The notes under the pieces were generated by a model. It saw only the letters and a program-made list of their open reading frames with translations, was not told the DNA's origin and searched no databases. From Rhodamnia argentea (Eukaryota; Streptophyta; Magnoliopsida; Myrtales; Myrtaceae), in NCBI RefSeq assembly GCF_020921035.1, contig NC_063150.1, positions 9,610,001-9,674,000 on the forward strand: a stretch of DNA of 64,000 nucleotides, written 5' to 3'. A program made the translations under genes and the position numbers. Position 1 is the first letter of the stretch. Each line of letters opens with the position of its first letter. Shown here piece by piece: positions 49,120 through 61,331 of this stretch.

Positions 49120-49905
49120 TTGGTGAGGGTGAGCAAATGGGACCAACCAAACCGGGAAACGCTCGGACAGGACTGGACCGGTGGCCCGGTTCCCGATTCC
49201 AGAGGTTGGCAATCCGGTTCTCAATCCTTCAAATTGGAACTGGTGACCAAGCGGTCCGGTTCTCGATTCCAGGGGTATAGGACCGGATCAGTCCGATCGA
49301 TTTTTTTGGTCCACCTAGTTGGCTTTTCTCTTTACCTGAAAGAGAAAGCAGATACCGTATGATCGATTCTATGTTCTTTTTCATTGGTATACCAGTATCA
49401 TTGTTTCTCTCTCCAAGATTAGCTTTTGTTTATGGTAGACATACATATGTGTAGGATTCTCATGTACCTTATTTGACAGGCTTCCTGAGAATTCTTTATC
49501 GCAAGCGAAACTATGTTGGGGGCACCGGGCATGAGTGTCAACTGTTTCTTCAGGAAACAGTGCTTATATGTGCCTTGTTGGATGTACTCGAGTGCACTTT
49601 TCCACCACTCCAAAGGGAATGTCCTATGTCACTTCCAGTTTTAAGCTGGATTGCCTGATGACTCTTGAATATGGAAGGCAGCGTTATAGCGTTATCGTGT
49701 TACAAAGGTTGTCCGAGACAAGGCCCAGAGCACAATTTGTAGCAATGGATCCTAGATATTGCTGCATCTTACCAATTCTATTAAACCACCGGGAACCGGA
49801 CCAGACCGACTGGTCCACGGTTCTAAAAATTGAAAATCGGGACCACCGGTCCGGTTCTCGATTCTTGAGGGGAACTGGACTGGACCGGGAACCGCGCACC
49901 CTTAG
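49120..49905. mobile_element. GGTCCGG-rich inverted-repeat element
   Basis: The left arm 49120-49310 starts GGTGAGGGTGAGC and is full of CCGGTTC-CGATTCC phrases. The right arm 49785-49903 reads GGGACCACCGGTCCGGTTCT and ends GGGAACCGCGCACCC. The arms are inverse to each other, with about 470 bases between them. It sits at the right breakpoint of the interval that interrupts P450 D/A flank homology. Same family as 56.56-56.95 and 62.78-62.88 kb. Confidence 0.7.
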
Positions 49906-50821
49906 TATTTGGGGACAAAAGCCAAAAGTCAGCGTATGACTGATTGTTTTTGAAGCAAATTAACCATTGACGCCAACCTAAATAACTGCTCAATAGTAAG
50001 TAAATCTTCTGTAGCATGATGATCATCACTTCCCAAATTGCTTGTTCTTGCTGCTTCTGCTTATTTATTTCGATTATTCCCCAGATACCAAGAACTTTCT
50101 GTATGCAAATTTGCCAGAAACATTGATTATGAGTCACATAAGTTACTCGGCTTTGGGTTCTGTTTAGTTCTCTGTTAGTTGCATACATTGAATTCTGGCA
50201 TGATCAAGGGGTGATGCTCTTCTTCCGGATCATGCAATTTTGACCTTAACTTGTAGGAATCTTCGATTTTTATTCCGAATCGACACACATCCTCCGGTTC
50301 ATCCTATTTGACGGAATGAAGGGCCTGAAAATGGATTTCCAACTCGTGCGTTTCCAAAATGAACACAGAAAGACATAGACCAGTGCAGAACTAGCTTCAA
50401 GCGAACCTGTGCGAAAATACTCGAAACTGGTTCTTCCCCTGAAGAAATATTCGCTATGGTGACCCATCATCTGCATCTTCCCTGAAGTGCGTTCGACATA
50501 TTCACTGAAAACCGAGATCTATGGCTTACCTTCGCAGTGTGCAAATCCGATCTTGGACAAACCACGCTCTTATCTCATTGCCAGTATGAGAGCAAAAGAA
50601 AGGTGGTACTCTGGAATTCCTGTAATTAGACACTCCAAAGAAAGGTACTCTGAAATTCTCTCAGAATCATTTGACATCACACTTACATCCCCAGCACAAG
50701 AAAGGTCGACCTGTCTGAAATGAGTATGAAAATGTTATGGCCTAAATCACGAGCGCACTAAAATCCAAGACACGTTCATTCGAACCATCTCCAAGAACCT
50801 TACTTTAGCATGTCTCACTTG

Positions 50822-51973
50822 CTAAAGCATCACATTTGTGTGAACGGATACCTTGAACACAATTTCTTCCCCATCAATCAACTCGAACAAACAGGCGTCT
50901 CCAGAGAGCAGATTATTGCTCTTTGCAAAAGCAGTCCAACCTTCATAGAATCCTCCCTGGAAAGATGGAAACACACGCAACCTCACCAGCCATGAACGAT
51001 CTGCATACTGAAGCTCCGCGGTTTGCTTCCCAGTTCCGATGTAATCCTTAATGAATTGCCAAGGCATGCGCTGAAGAAAATCAAAGAGAATTTATCTTAA
51101 TCCACAATCACAATGACATAAAGTGAAGTCTTTGAATCTAGGGAAGATGCAAACTCATGACCCTTTCTACTAGAAAATTCGGGTTATACTTAAAATACCT
51201 TCTTCCTAAAATCTAGCAGATAAATGAATACTGCAGAATATATAAGAATGGCTTATCAAAATTCATGGTAGTTAGATAGGGTCCTGAACCTACCAAATAT
51301 TGGAGAGAATTCGATGTGATAACCACATTGAAGCAAGCATGAACCACTCCATTCACATCCATGTAAATCAGAGTCTCCTCTGCATCCTTGTCAGGCTCTG
51401 GTACGGAATCGGTATCTTCATGCTTGAGATTCGGTCCGAATGAACGAAACACGCCACGCTCTTCGCCGCCCACGTCTGCTGTAGGATTATTTGCCTCAAT
51501 TAGAGCAGACTCGCCGCGTTTGCGCTTCCTAGCGAACGGCGGGACCTCCTTCTCGCACGCGTGCAATCCGTACGCCCTCACGTAGAATCTGGAGGCTCCA
51601 TTGAACTTGAAAACCAGGAAGTCGCCGAACTGCAACGAATTGTCCTGAGCAAATGCTTTCCAACCCCTCGTGAAGAACAAGCCATCGTCGACCTTCTCAA
51701 TGTCCACGTGCCAAGATCTTCGGGCGCAATTCGTTAGCTTGAATCTTTTGGGAATTATGAGTCCAGGAAGATGATTGACGACAAATGCAGGGGGGATTCG
51801 CTGCCAAAATTTTAAATTTTGCAGGAATTGTAGTGAATTCGTTAGCAAATAAGGAGATTAATACCGCAAAAAAAAAAAACCGAGAGCGCAAAACTCACCA
51901 ACCGGGTGTTGAAGTCATCATGAATAAGAACCTTGAAGAATCTAGTTCTCGAGCTCCTTCTTTTGCCGTCCAT
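50822..51973 (-). CDS. B3-domain (REM-type) transcription factor, two B3 domains
   Basis: Seen: three exons, 51973-51899, 51800-51294 and 51070-50822, all phase 0, 276 aa. The first B3 domain (residues 11-105) has TRFFKVLIHDDFNTRL split by intron 1 from RIPPAFVVNHLPGL, then RSWHVDI, TRGWKAFAQDNSLQFGDFL and FYVRAYG. A basic/acidic linker carries FARKRKRGES (likely nuclear localisation signal) and an acidic EDTDSVPEPDKDAEET stretch. The second B3 domain (about 178-270) has HACFNVVITSNSLQYL, RMPWQFIKDYIG, SWLVRL, YEGWTAFAKSNNLLSGDACL and FKVSVH. Known: REM-family nuclear DNA-binding protein. Neighbours: it lies upstream of P450 gene D; a decayed copy of its second domain with its 3' flank lies upstream of gene A. 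No lesion seen. Confidence 0.88.
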
Positions 51974-52439
51974 TTCCGTTCTGTTGACGAACGATGACGT
52001 TCGAGAGATCAAGAGGAATTTTTTCAGAGATCTGCTCAACAAGGGCATGAAAACTTTTTGGCATTATGCAGATGAAGGGGAGTTGGGTCGGCCATCAGAA
52101 AGTAATCACTTTACTGCTGCTGAGGTGTGGAAGAAAGAGAGGCGAGGGAGATGAAGCATCAGCTTCTCTTTTGGGAGAGCGTCGATCCATATTCGGGACG
52201 TTGTTTTTAGTACGTGATCGAGATGCCACTAGTCATTCCGAATCAAGTATCAACTTTTAGGTGTTGGGGACTATGCTGCAAAGGATTCTTCAAACTTCAG
52301 GCTTAGGAACTTTGCAACCGACATTTAATTCATCAACCCGTACGCGCATTCAGAAATATTCACTGGTCTATAGTCTTGAGACGCTGAGATATGGCCGCGG
52401 AGAGGGAAAAAAGCGGGGCAGAATTGGTCGTCCTCGGCA

Positions 52440-52600
52440 CTCGCAGACAGAGGCTTTGGGGACCATGAGTTTCAAATTGATGTGCTGATAGCTCCGGTTT
52501 GAGAACCATTGTCCCTCAGCAAAATTGAACCACCCGGCAGAGATTTTGCCCTCATCTACTATCCTTAGGGAGCAGGAGCTGCTTCTGCATATGGTCCCTT
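52440..52600 (-). pseudogene. B3-domain relic
   Basis: Minus-strand EGKISAGWFNFAEGQWFSNR and INLKLMVPKAS match KGKISAGWFNFARGNAL and LNLDLMVLRVS of domain 3 in the 38.14-41.30 kb gene, with the GDICIFEL part lost. The sequence 3' of it (to about 52.36 kb) also matches 38.05-38.13 kb. No other exon remains, so this is the end of a vanished three-domain B3 gene copy. Confidence 0.75.
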
Positions 52601-52786
52601 TAGCCTTTTCAAGTTTTAAGCTCTAGTGGCTGTTCACCTTCAGTGCATCTCTCAAACAAGTGGGCGGGTAAAAAATGGTTCGACTCATATTAATCTATTT
52701 TTATACAATACAAATCTAGCGACTCATACTCGACTCGACCCATATTACTAAAACACTTATATATTCAATCCTATATAAATGGAAAT

Positions 52787-53484
52787 GGAAAAAGACATTA
52801 AGAGTACCAATATTTGTGTACGGCGCCTATTTTCGTGCCGATTTTTTTTTATCACTTAAGTGCCAAATCGGAAAAAAATGATCACTTAAGTGCCAATTCC
52901 GGCAAAAAACGATCACCGTAGTGTCAATTCCGTCCAAACAATACACGCGGCTTTTTATTAATTTTTTAATATTATGTGGATTTTTTTTAAAAAAACCAGT
53001 CCACATGGCATCCACGTGGCAATTTAAAAAAAAAAATCAGTCCATGTGGATGCCACGAGTAATATCTTTCTACAAAATAAGCTAAAATATTTTTAAAAAA
53101 TTAACTAAATAAGTAAAAAAAAAAAAAAGGAAATTCATCAGTTCCAGCAGTGAGGGCTTGGAAGCCCTCACCACACCCGCCCACCATCACCAGCCATTCC
53201 AAGCCCTAGTCGCTGCAATATAGATTTTCTTTTTTTTCTTTTTTTTGGTTTCTTATCTTATTTTTTATTTTTTTATTTTTTTTATTTTTGAATTTTTTTT
53301 GTTGCTGACTTGAAAGCTCCGGCAAGCCACGTAGATGCCACATCAGATTTTCGGTGAAACTCACCGGAGTTGGCACCGAAATAACTGTTTTTCAAAAAAA
53401 ATGGCAATGAAGTAATCCAAAAAAAATATTGGCACTAAAGTGAGCTCCGTACACAAATATTAGCACTTCTAATGTCCTTTTGCC
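52787..53484. mobile_element. MITE with about 34-bp terminal inverted repeats
   Basis: The left end GACATTAAGAGTACCAATAT continues TTGTGTACGG. The right end CCGTACACAAATATTAGCAC continues TTCTAATGTCC. The two are inverse with a few mismatches. The interior carries CACTTAAGTGCCAA repeats and CATGTGGCATCCACGTGG, plus T-rich tracts. No coding capacity. Confidence 0.8.
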
Positions 53485-53539
53485 AAAAATAAATTGTTTC
53501 TCATAAGTTTCTACTTTTCTTTTCTTTTTCTTTTTTTTA

Positions 53540-54370
53540 AAGGAAATGGTTGGGTTTCCTTCTTCTTTCACTGGCCGCTAACTAGCCACAATTAGAGGTG
53601 TCAAATGGATAGATCGAGTCAAAATCCACCATACGGCTACATGCAGTGACGTTCCACCTCTTGAACAGTTTTTATATTTTCTAAATAGTATTTTTCTTTC
53701 TTTCTTTTACTTGCAAAAAATAAAAGTTAAAAAAATATAAACTAATATACATGAGGCCCGTGGCCCCAAGCCAAGTCCAACCCAACTAATAATTTAATGC
53801 ATCGAAAGTGGGTTCAACTGTGTAACCCATTTTTGAGCCATCTCATTCTACTTAATTTTTTTAGACTCATTCTTATTGAACCCTCTAAAAGCTCACAACC
53901 CATATACAACTCATTTGCAAAAAATATGAATTAGAAAATGATCATGGGCCCATATTGACTGTTCTACTGATGATTGACTGCCGCCGATCGGCTAGACCTC
54001 AGCGAGCATGAGGCTCGCTCGAGACTAGCGAGGCTCTAGCTCACCTGTGGACGTCACTGGCCAGCCACAATAGAGGAATAAGGAAAAAGACAAAGAAAGA
54101 ATAAAATAACATAATAAAATAAAAATTATTAAGAATACTTTGCAGCCTCGCTGGTTTTCGTAGAAGAAAAAAGAAAAATAAATTAAATTAATATAAATAT
54201 AAATAAAATATTCAGAAAATTAAAAATTCAGAAAACTTGTTTATAAGCCATTTAAGACCCATTAAATTGTTAAAGTAGCCCATTTATGGCCCACTTAAGA
54301 TTATTTTTAAAAATAAATACAACACATTTATGATTCCTACTATTAAATATTATATAGTTAATATACGTGT
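53540..54370. repeat. Dispersed repeat with ACCCATTT-type phrases
   Basis: It starts near AGAGGTGTCAAATGGATAG and ends with CCCATTTATGGCCCACTTAA and GGATCCATTTTGCC-like strings that are roughly inverse. The core is GC-rich (GAGGCTCGCTCGAGACTAGC). The same phrases occur at 1-480. Confidence 0.5.
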
Positions 54371-55751
54371 TTTAGATCCATTTTGCCGCCCCTACCCTTC
54401 AACACTCTAGTCCTTCCACGATTCCAATACTTTGTTCACCTTTCGTGGAAAGCACTACCATCCAAGCCTTAACAAGTCCGGTTGCACAACTTGGTCATCT
54501 TCTACACAGGTCCATCCTGGTTTAGCCTATTATAACGGCCAATACTTTTATTCACCTGTTGTAGAAAGCACCACCAGCCTTTAGATGAGCCTGCTGGGAC
54601 TCAATCTTTATGTTGTCCTGTGCATCTACAAAGTTTACTTCGGACTTAAACAACCAATTGCACACATTAAAAGCCTTTATTGATTTGTTATTTTCGAGAC
54701 ATCATGGAGAATTTTCCCAACAATCTATCATTTTTTTTATGGTGTTAAACTAATCTCTATAAGTCAATATGCATATGCTTTCACGCAGCAAATGACATGA
54801 GATTTAGATGTGCGTGTAATTTAAAATGAGATTTATTTATCATGCCAACACAATTTGAGTTCGAGCATCACAAGCAAGCATTGTAATCTCCAAATTATAA
54901 GGTATTCAATGAATATTACAGGCGATACATGTAAAAGCAATATGAGCAAAAATATGAGGGTTTGTGCCAGCTCTTACTTCGACAAAAATTATTTAGGCTA
55001 CATTTGTTTCACAAATAAAAATAATTTAAAAAATATTTTCATAAAAACAATCGCTTGTATCAATTGAAATAATTTATCGATAAAAAGCATTTTCATTATT
55101 GACAACTATTTATATTTCATTCATTCATTTTTGTAATCGATACAAATGATCTTTTTCAGGAAAATGTTATCCAAATCATTCATTTTTCACGAAATAATCA
55201 AAGCCTCAGTTACATGAGAATCAGGTGAGAGTAGTATCTCATTATGGGACATAAATGATATTCTTAAATGTTGTCTAGCATTTTTAAGGATTAATCAGAG
55301 TCACTCATTCTGCATGATTCAACTTATTCCCTAAATGCATCTGCCACCTTAGAATTACTCAAAAGTTAACTGCTCTTATAGAAACTGTAGATACAGTGCC
55401 TTCCGCAGAGTGACAAACTATGCTTACGCACACACTGCACCTGCACGAAAACTTTCCTGCATCTGCAGGTTAATATATCTTCCCAGTTATGCAGACACGA
55501 AACACAGATGCATATGCGTATACCTTCCCCACCTTTCTGTTGAATTCAGAAGAGAGCCAAGTGAGGAACATTCAACTTCATTCATTCATTCATAGCAGCT
55601 GGTCAGTCAAAAGTCAAAACAGAGAAAACATAAGACTGAAAAACGTATGATACTAGGGAGGAAATGGGGCCTTGATACTGCAAAAAGTTTCAGACCATTC
55701 CCATATTTTGCTGAGAACGGGAGGTGATTTCGAGGTCTGAGTAGGGTCAAG
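54371..55751. other. Gene-free spacer with one MITE
   Basis: No gene is recognised. A small fold-back MITE of the 17.27 kb family occupies 54996-55205 (ends GGCTACATTTGTTTCAC and ACGAAATAATCAAAGCC). 55.6-55.75 kb may be 3' untranslated region of the next B3 gene. Confidence 0.5.
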
Positions 55752-58700
55752 TTAAAGGTTGATAGGATCGACGCGTGATAGAGATTGGATCATTTTTTTC
55801 GCTCGAAAAAGACCATGGCAAAAGGCTTTTGGCAAACCTTTCACCTTGATGACAAAATTGTCAATCTCTGTTGCTTGGACCTTTAGCTCATCAAGAGTAC
55901 TCGTGACCGGACAGATAGCAGGCTCATCCTCCTCAGCATCACTTATCAAGTTAGGCTCCTCTTGGGTCGTAGCCTTTGTTTTCTTTGGTGGGGTTCCCTC
56001 CACTGGTTTTTCCTTCTGTGGCGTTTGCTTCTGCATACTCATTGATTCCTCCTGTTTGCGCTTCCTGCTGCCATCTGCTTCGCTCCCTGTCATTCTGTTC
56101 CCCAACAGAGTTCTCGCTGCAACCTCATCTTCATCTGTCGGTCTCAGGGAGTAAAGAAGTCATGATCAAAATCATAAAAACAAAGTTTAAGATGAATATT
56201 ATGCGCCACTTACCGCGTTTGCCACAAGGGCACCAACGTGCATCTATATCGGCTCTGAAAATGACTATCCTGAAGGAAACTTTGTCGGTCCTTACCAATT
56301 CGAACGCACAAACGTCACCAACCCTCAGAGTATTGTCTCGTGCAAATTCTTTCCAACCTCGACTGATCCTCACTTGTGCTTTTCCGTTGTACATCCCGAA
56401 ACAGTATCGCCCATTCCACATTCTCCTGTTTGAATCGTAGAGATGCACATCAAGTTTTCTATTCACGTTAGGTACGTGTGTCGTAAAAAACCGACCGGGC
56501 GCATTCTGCACAAAAAAGAAGAACAGAATCTCAGTTAGATGTATGTAAGTGTAACTATCGGCAAGGGTGAGCAACACAGACCGATCGAATCGGAAACTGT
56601 CAAGACCGGACCGAACGAGCCGGTTGGGTCCAGTGTCGGGGGCGCTAGTCTAGTTCCCCGTTCTACAAAATTGGAAATGGACCAGGCTGATTATTTTATT
56701 TTATTTTATTTATTATTTCTTAAACGTAAACCTAAGAATTCATCGATTATTTTTTTTATTTATTGAACACAAACCTAATTTTAATTAAGGATATTAAAAT
56801 TAAAATCTATATTCCTCACCCTTACTAATAATTCATTGGTTCTATTGAACCGCTCGGGAGCCAAACCGCAACGTTCCGAGAAACCGAGAACTGGTCCTTC
56901 CAATTCGGTACCCGATTCCCGAACGGGACCAGATTGAAAACCTATCACCCCTAACTATAAGTTTAGAATATACTTTCTCCTATAGGGAAATTCATCGATG
57001 TTAGATTGCCCAACTTCTTATAGCTTACAAGAGACGTTGACCACTATCTCAAAACTCTCACGAAAATATTGAAATCTAATTCTCTGAAAATTGATTTGAT
57101 TTCCCGAGAATTGGACCCACCACACCTTTTATAACATTTTATAGCACAAATATGTTTAGATTAGAGCTTTATTTGGTTTATTTCTTACCAAATTAAATCT
57201 AGGATGAAGGAAGGATGGTTTCATGAGAACCAAGAAGAATGGATTTGTGGATCGAAATGAAGCCGCTCTTTCCAGCACTTCACGCCCTTTATTACAGCCG
57301 GTCAGAGGTTGGACCCTCCTCCAAAACCCAGATTCAACGCATGAATTATTGGCACAAGAAATGCTCCCACCACCTTTTGCCACAAAGAGAATTTCCGACA
57401 TTTAGTACATAACTTCAGGCCAAAGGGGGAAAAAATTAAATAGAAAGCATAAAAACATCAATCAGATGTAGAACACGACTGAACCTGCCTAAAGTTCTTG
57501 GGTCAATCTCTTTCTTTTTTTGTCGTAACGTTTTAATACGCATACAATAAAACAAAGCCACATCCTGTGGTTCGCTTAATCGAGAGAAGAATGATGCTAG
57601 ACAAACTAAAATTAGTTTGTAAAATTGATGGGTCAACGACGTGGCAAATTGTAGATGGAGATAAAAATAAGTTAGTAATGTGCAATAGTCAATAGTATAG
57701 TCTGCCACAAAAATGCAAGAAAAAGAAATTAAAGTCTTCCCCCTGCTATTTCCTTTTTCTCTTCATCAACCATCATCATTCTTCCAACTTAAACTAGCCA
57801 AAGTATCATGTCAATGAAATTGATTTGATAAATATTTTATAACTGCCTTTGAACCGACGGTTCCACCGTAAAATCGAGAACTGAACAAGTTCTAAGTTAA
57901 AGCAGATTCAGGACACCGAACCGGTTCTGCCTAGAACTGGAGTTCGAACGGTCGGTACAAATCAATCTGGTTCTTTCCTAGCTTGAATCGGTTCCGGTCG
58001 CGAACATGGAAAATGGGACAAAAAGCTTTTATATTCTTTTCTGATACCTAAGAGATGTCATATGATAATTGTTTTTTGTGCAGGACAATTAGCAAGAAAA
58101 AATATAATATATTCTAATAGAGAGGGCAAATAGTCAAGTTGTCAATTCATACCTGCGAGTTCCTCTTCCTTCGACCTTCCTCTTATCTCAACCTGAGACC
58201 TGTCTCTGCAAATCGAAGAAACGCCCGAGCTACCTCCAACTCCATTAATGGCTTCCTCGTTCGCATGCTCATCACCAGAGGCTTGTGAGCTTGTTTTCTT
58301 CTTCTTCTTCTTCGAAAGCAGAGATAATGCCGGCGGTGATGGCAGGTCCTCGAATCCTTCTCTGACCAACACCACGTCCCCTTCGTCTTCAGCCTCCACC
58401 TTTGGCGACAAAAGATGCTTGCCGCCACCGCCATTTTCGGAGACGATGGGGTAGTCGATCTCCGTTGCGCTCTTGTCGAATATGACCACCTGAAACACGG
58501 AGTTTCCTTCATATCTGAACACTAGGAAGTGGCCATGTTCGATCGAGTAGCGCTCCGCGAAGTTCGGCCAATTCCGTCGAAGCCAAACACCGTCGTTCGT
58601 CCGCAACAGCTCCACTTCCCAGGCGTCGCCGTTGGCCAGCTTGAGGAAGACCGAGTCAGACAGATTGCTCCCGTGTTTCCTCATGAATTTCTTTGGAATT

Positions 58701-59012
58701 CCCTGTTGCATGAAGAACACGAGAAGAGAAGTAGCCATATCTGACGCAAAACTGACGCAAATATATAAAAACAAAATGTGGTACAAGCATGAAGTAGCCA
58801 TATCTGTTATCAACCGAAAACTTTTTGTGCGAGAATTTCGTGAAAATCTCTCAAAGAGAAGAGTGAATTCACAAGCTTAGATTCCAGAAGAAACCACATC
58901 AAAAACACAAAAACAGAGGGAGCGACGTTACGAGCCGGCCATTTTGGATGGAATCAGAGAGAACTATCTTGAAAAAATGGGGAGCTTCCGACTCAGAAAC
59001 TCCGCCTCCCAT
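55752..59012 (-). CDS. B3-domain (REM-type) transcription factor, two B3 domains and long basic tail
   Basis: Seen: five exons, 59012-58932, 58702-58153, 57373-57189, 56505-56214 and 56134-55752 (TAA), phases 0, 1, 0, 1, giving 496 aa. Domain 1 (residues 11-105) is HFFKIVLSDSIQNGRL plus GIPKKFMRKHGSNL, WEVELL, RRNWPNFAERYSIEHGHFL and FQVVIF. A linker of about 110 residues has a KKKKKK run and acidic patches. Domain 2 (about 252-358) is NPFFLVLMKPSFLHPRFNL plus NAPGRFFTTHVPN, SRGWKEFARDNTLRVGDVC and SFRIVIF. The tail (368-496) contains RKRKQEES and PPKKTKATTQEE, candidate nuclear localisation signals, and no third B3 domain. It is paralogous to domains 1-2 of the 38.14-41.30 kb gene. Two introns carry GGTCCGG-family or related insertions without harm to coding. 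Intact. Confidence 0.88.
56559..56951. mobile_element. GGTCCGG-family element in a B3 intron
   Basis: The left end has AAGGGTGAGCAAC and the right end CCTATCACCCC, inverse to each other. TAACTAT flanks both sides (56552-56558 and 56952-56958), a likely target-site duplication of 7-8 bases. It lies in intron 3 of the 55.75-59.01 kb B3 gene. Confidence 0.7.
57850..58015. repeat. Degenerate GGTTC/GAACC repeat in a B3 intron
   Basis: GAACCGACGGTTCCACCG, CACCGAACCGGTTCTGCC and GAATCGGTTCCGGTCGCGAA resemble the arms of the GGTCCGG elements. No clear ends. It lies in intron 2 of the B3 gene. Confidence 0.5.
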
Positions 59013-59639
59013 CGTCTTGAGCTCGGGGACCGTGATCGCCTTGGATCAGAGAAAAGCTTGTGCGGGCTGTCTGCAACGAAACCAAGACAATGTGGAGTTA
59101 ATTGCATGCAAATGTCCTTCATTTGATTTTCGTTGTTTCCAAAGAAAGGTAAGGGCAAGATCGGTCATTCGTTCATTGATTTGATCGCCCCTCTCTTAAA
59201 CCATTTGTCAGGGAAGAATTCCAGACGCAACAACAGTAAATGTCTCCCCTGCAATTTCAGCTGAACTGGCTTGTTGTGTCGGGCTCGGAACAGAGCCCTC
59301 TCGCTGAATATATCTCCCAGAATGAAATATATTAAGCTTCTGTTTGTGTTGTGGTAGTATGAAAAAGATAATCACCTTTCGCTTTTTGTCAAGTAAGAAG
59401 GTTGAGAAGGCGTGAACAATACTAACAACCTTTTGGATGTTACTATAGAAGTTTCGCACTCGACCAAAATATTAGTTTTGAATCATTAATTGCTACCCAT
59501 TTTAAACGAACAAATCAATGTCGCACAGTCGAATGCAAATCAAAATGAAGTTGAAGTGATCATTCCAACTAACGATAAGTCGAACTTACACTAGAGAAGA
59601 ATAAAGAATCTTGCTTATGGACGAGTGATTGAAAGATTC
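59013..59639. other. 5' flank of the last B3 gene, nothing certain
   Basis: No gene is recognised. A minus-strand open frame at 59208-59459 ends SPTQQASSAEIAGETFTVVA and could be a leftover terminal exon of another gene, but it has no family signature. Confidence 0.4.
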
Positions 59640-60335
59640 AAACTTACTCCGTTTTGTTTCGTGAAAAATATTATATGTTTTGAAAAATGTTTTTCGAAAT
59701 GTCATTTCTAGGAAACTCACAATATTTTTCAGTGTTTGGTTAAATCCTAAAAATAAACTGAAAAATATTTTTTGTCACTGGGTAAGGAATTGATTTTCCT
59801 CAGAGAATTACCAAAAATTTTGATTATTTGGTTATCTTTTGTTTCTTTGAACAAAAAATATTTTTGTTTTTTATTTTTATTTTATATTTTATTTTTATTT
59901 TATTTTCTCTACCCATCGCCGATCACGGTCACGGCTGGTGACCGACTCAACCGCCGGATCCGGTGAGGTGAGCTCCCCCGAGGCCAGCCATCTCGACCTC
60001 ACCAACCTTGGGTGAGCTGATGTGGTTTGTAGCCGCTTGCCGACAATCGGCAAAGAAGAAAAAAAAATAATGAAAAGGAAAGAATAAATAATACCAAAAA
60101 ATATTTAAAAAATCAAAAATGTGTTTTAATATAATTAAAAAGGAAAGAAATGTGAAGGAGTGGGGGAAGAAAAGATGAAAAATATGGAATCATTTTGCTC
60201 ACTTTTGAAAATGTTTTACCCATGAGTGAAAAATATTTTCCTTGACTGTTTATTTTATGTAAACAAAACGCCGGAAAATCCAAAAAATATTTTCCTGGAA
60301 GTTGTTTTTCGAGAAACAGGCGGAGCTTTATTGTG
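59640..60335. mobile_element. Fold-back element with GC-rich core
   Basis: The left end CTCCGTTTTGTTTCGTGAAA and right end TTTTTCGAGAAACAGGCGGA are inverse copies. Between them lie repeated AAAAATATTTTT phrases, a GC-rich core (CACGGTCACGGCTGGTGACC) and purine tracts. This is the most complete copy of the type seen at 12.3, 22.5 and 48.2 kb. Confidence 0.7.
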
Positions 60336-60677
60336 ATAAAAAAAAATTTCTCAATTAATTGGAAATAAGCTCTAACCAACTAGACTAATTACCGAGAAAA
60401 GTACCCAAAATTTATAAACTCATTGCATTGATATCAATTCGGTGCTAAACGCTTCAATTGAACAAATTTAGATCTAAACCTTTTGGATTTGTTCAACTCA
60501 GTCCATTTTATCTGAAAAACACTGGCGTAAGTGCTTACCATTAAAAATAAATCTCATCAAATTATTTGTTTCGATCTTATGCTTTACGTACTCAAAGACC
60601 TATAGTTAAGATTTTTTGTTTTTGTCATTGCTAATACACTAATATTGTTTGAGGAGCAAACCATGCAAAATTGGAAA

Positions 60678-61234
60678 GGGTTAATACCACGAAAAATCCT
60701 AAACTAGTATACATATGATAAATTTATCCCAAATTATTTTTTTTACGACATGAAATCCCAAATTGGTACATCTATGATAAATTTACCTCAAACTATTTTT
60801 TGACCATCAAAAATCATAAATTGATATATTTGTGATAAATTTACCCTAAACTGGTACATTTGTAATAAATTTACTCTCTATTAGTCTCCGTTAAATTGAG
60901 TTAATACCTTGAAAAATCTCAAACCGATACATCCGTGACAAACGAATGATAAAAATCCCAAATGGGTACATCCATCAGCTACCACATATTATCTAACTCA
61001 TCGATTTGATTGTAAAATTTAACAAAAACTAACAAATTGTAAAGTTGTCACAAGTGTACTAGTTTATGGTAAATTTGTCACAAGTATATCAATTTAGGAT
61101 TTTTGGTGATAAGAAAAAATAGTTTAGGGTAAATTTGTTATAGATATATCAGTTTAAGGTTTTTTGTGAAAAAAATAGTTTGGGATAAATTTATCACAGG
61201 TGTACTAGTTTGAAATTTTTCGTGATATTAACAC
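60678..61234. mobile_element. Fold-back element, GGGTTAATACC family (copy 4), with near-perfect 9-bp TSD
   Basis: It begins GGGTTAATACCACGAAAAAT and ends GATATTAACAC. The flanks are AATTGGAAA on the left and AATTGAAAA on the right (8 of 9 match). Same family and duplication length as the copy at 18.18 kb. Confidence 0.8.
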
Positions 61235-61331
61235 AATTGAAAAAACATCTCGGATCAAAAGATACGTTTATTTTTTGGAAAATGAAGTATTTGAAGACCG
61301 TTTTCCTACAAATGACCACTCATAAAAAGAA

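Noticed and set aside
59208-59459. Possible terminal exon of another B3 gene
   Set aside because: No B3 signature and no adjoining exons could be found.
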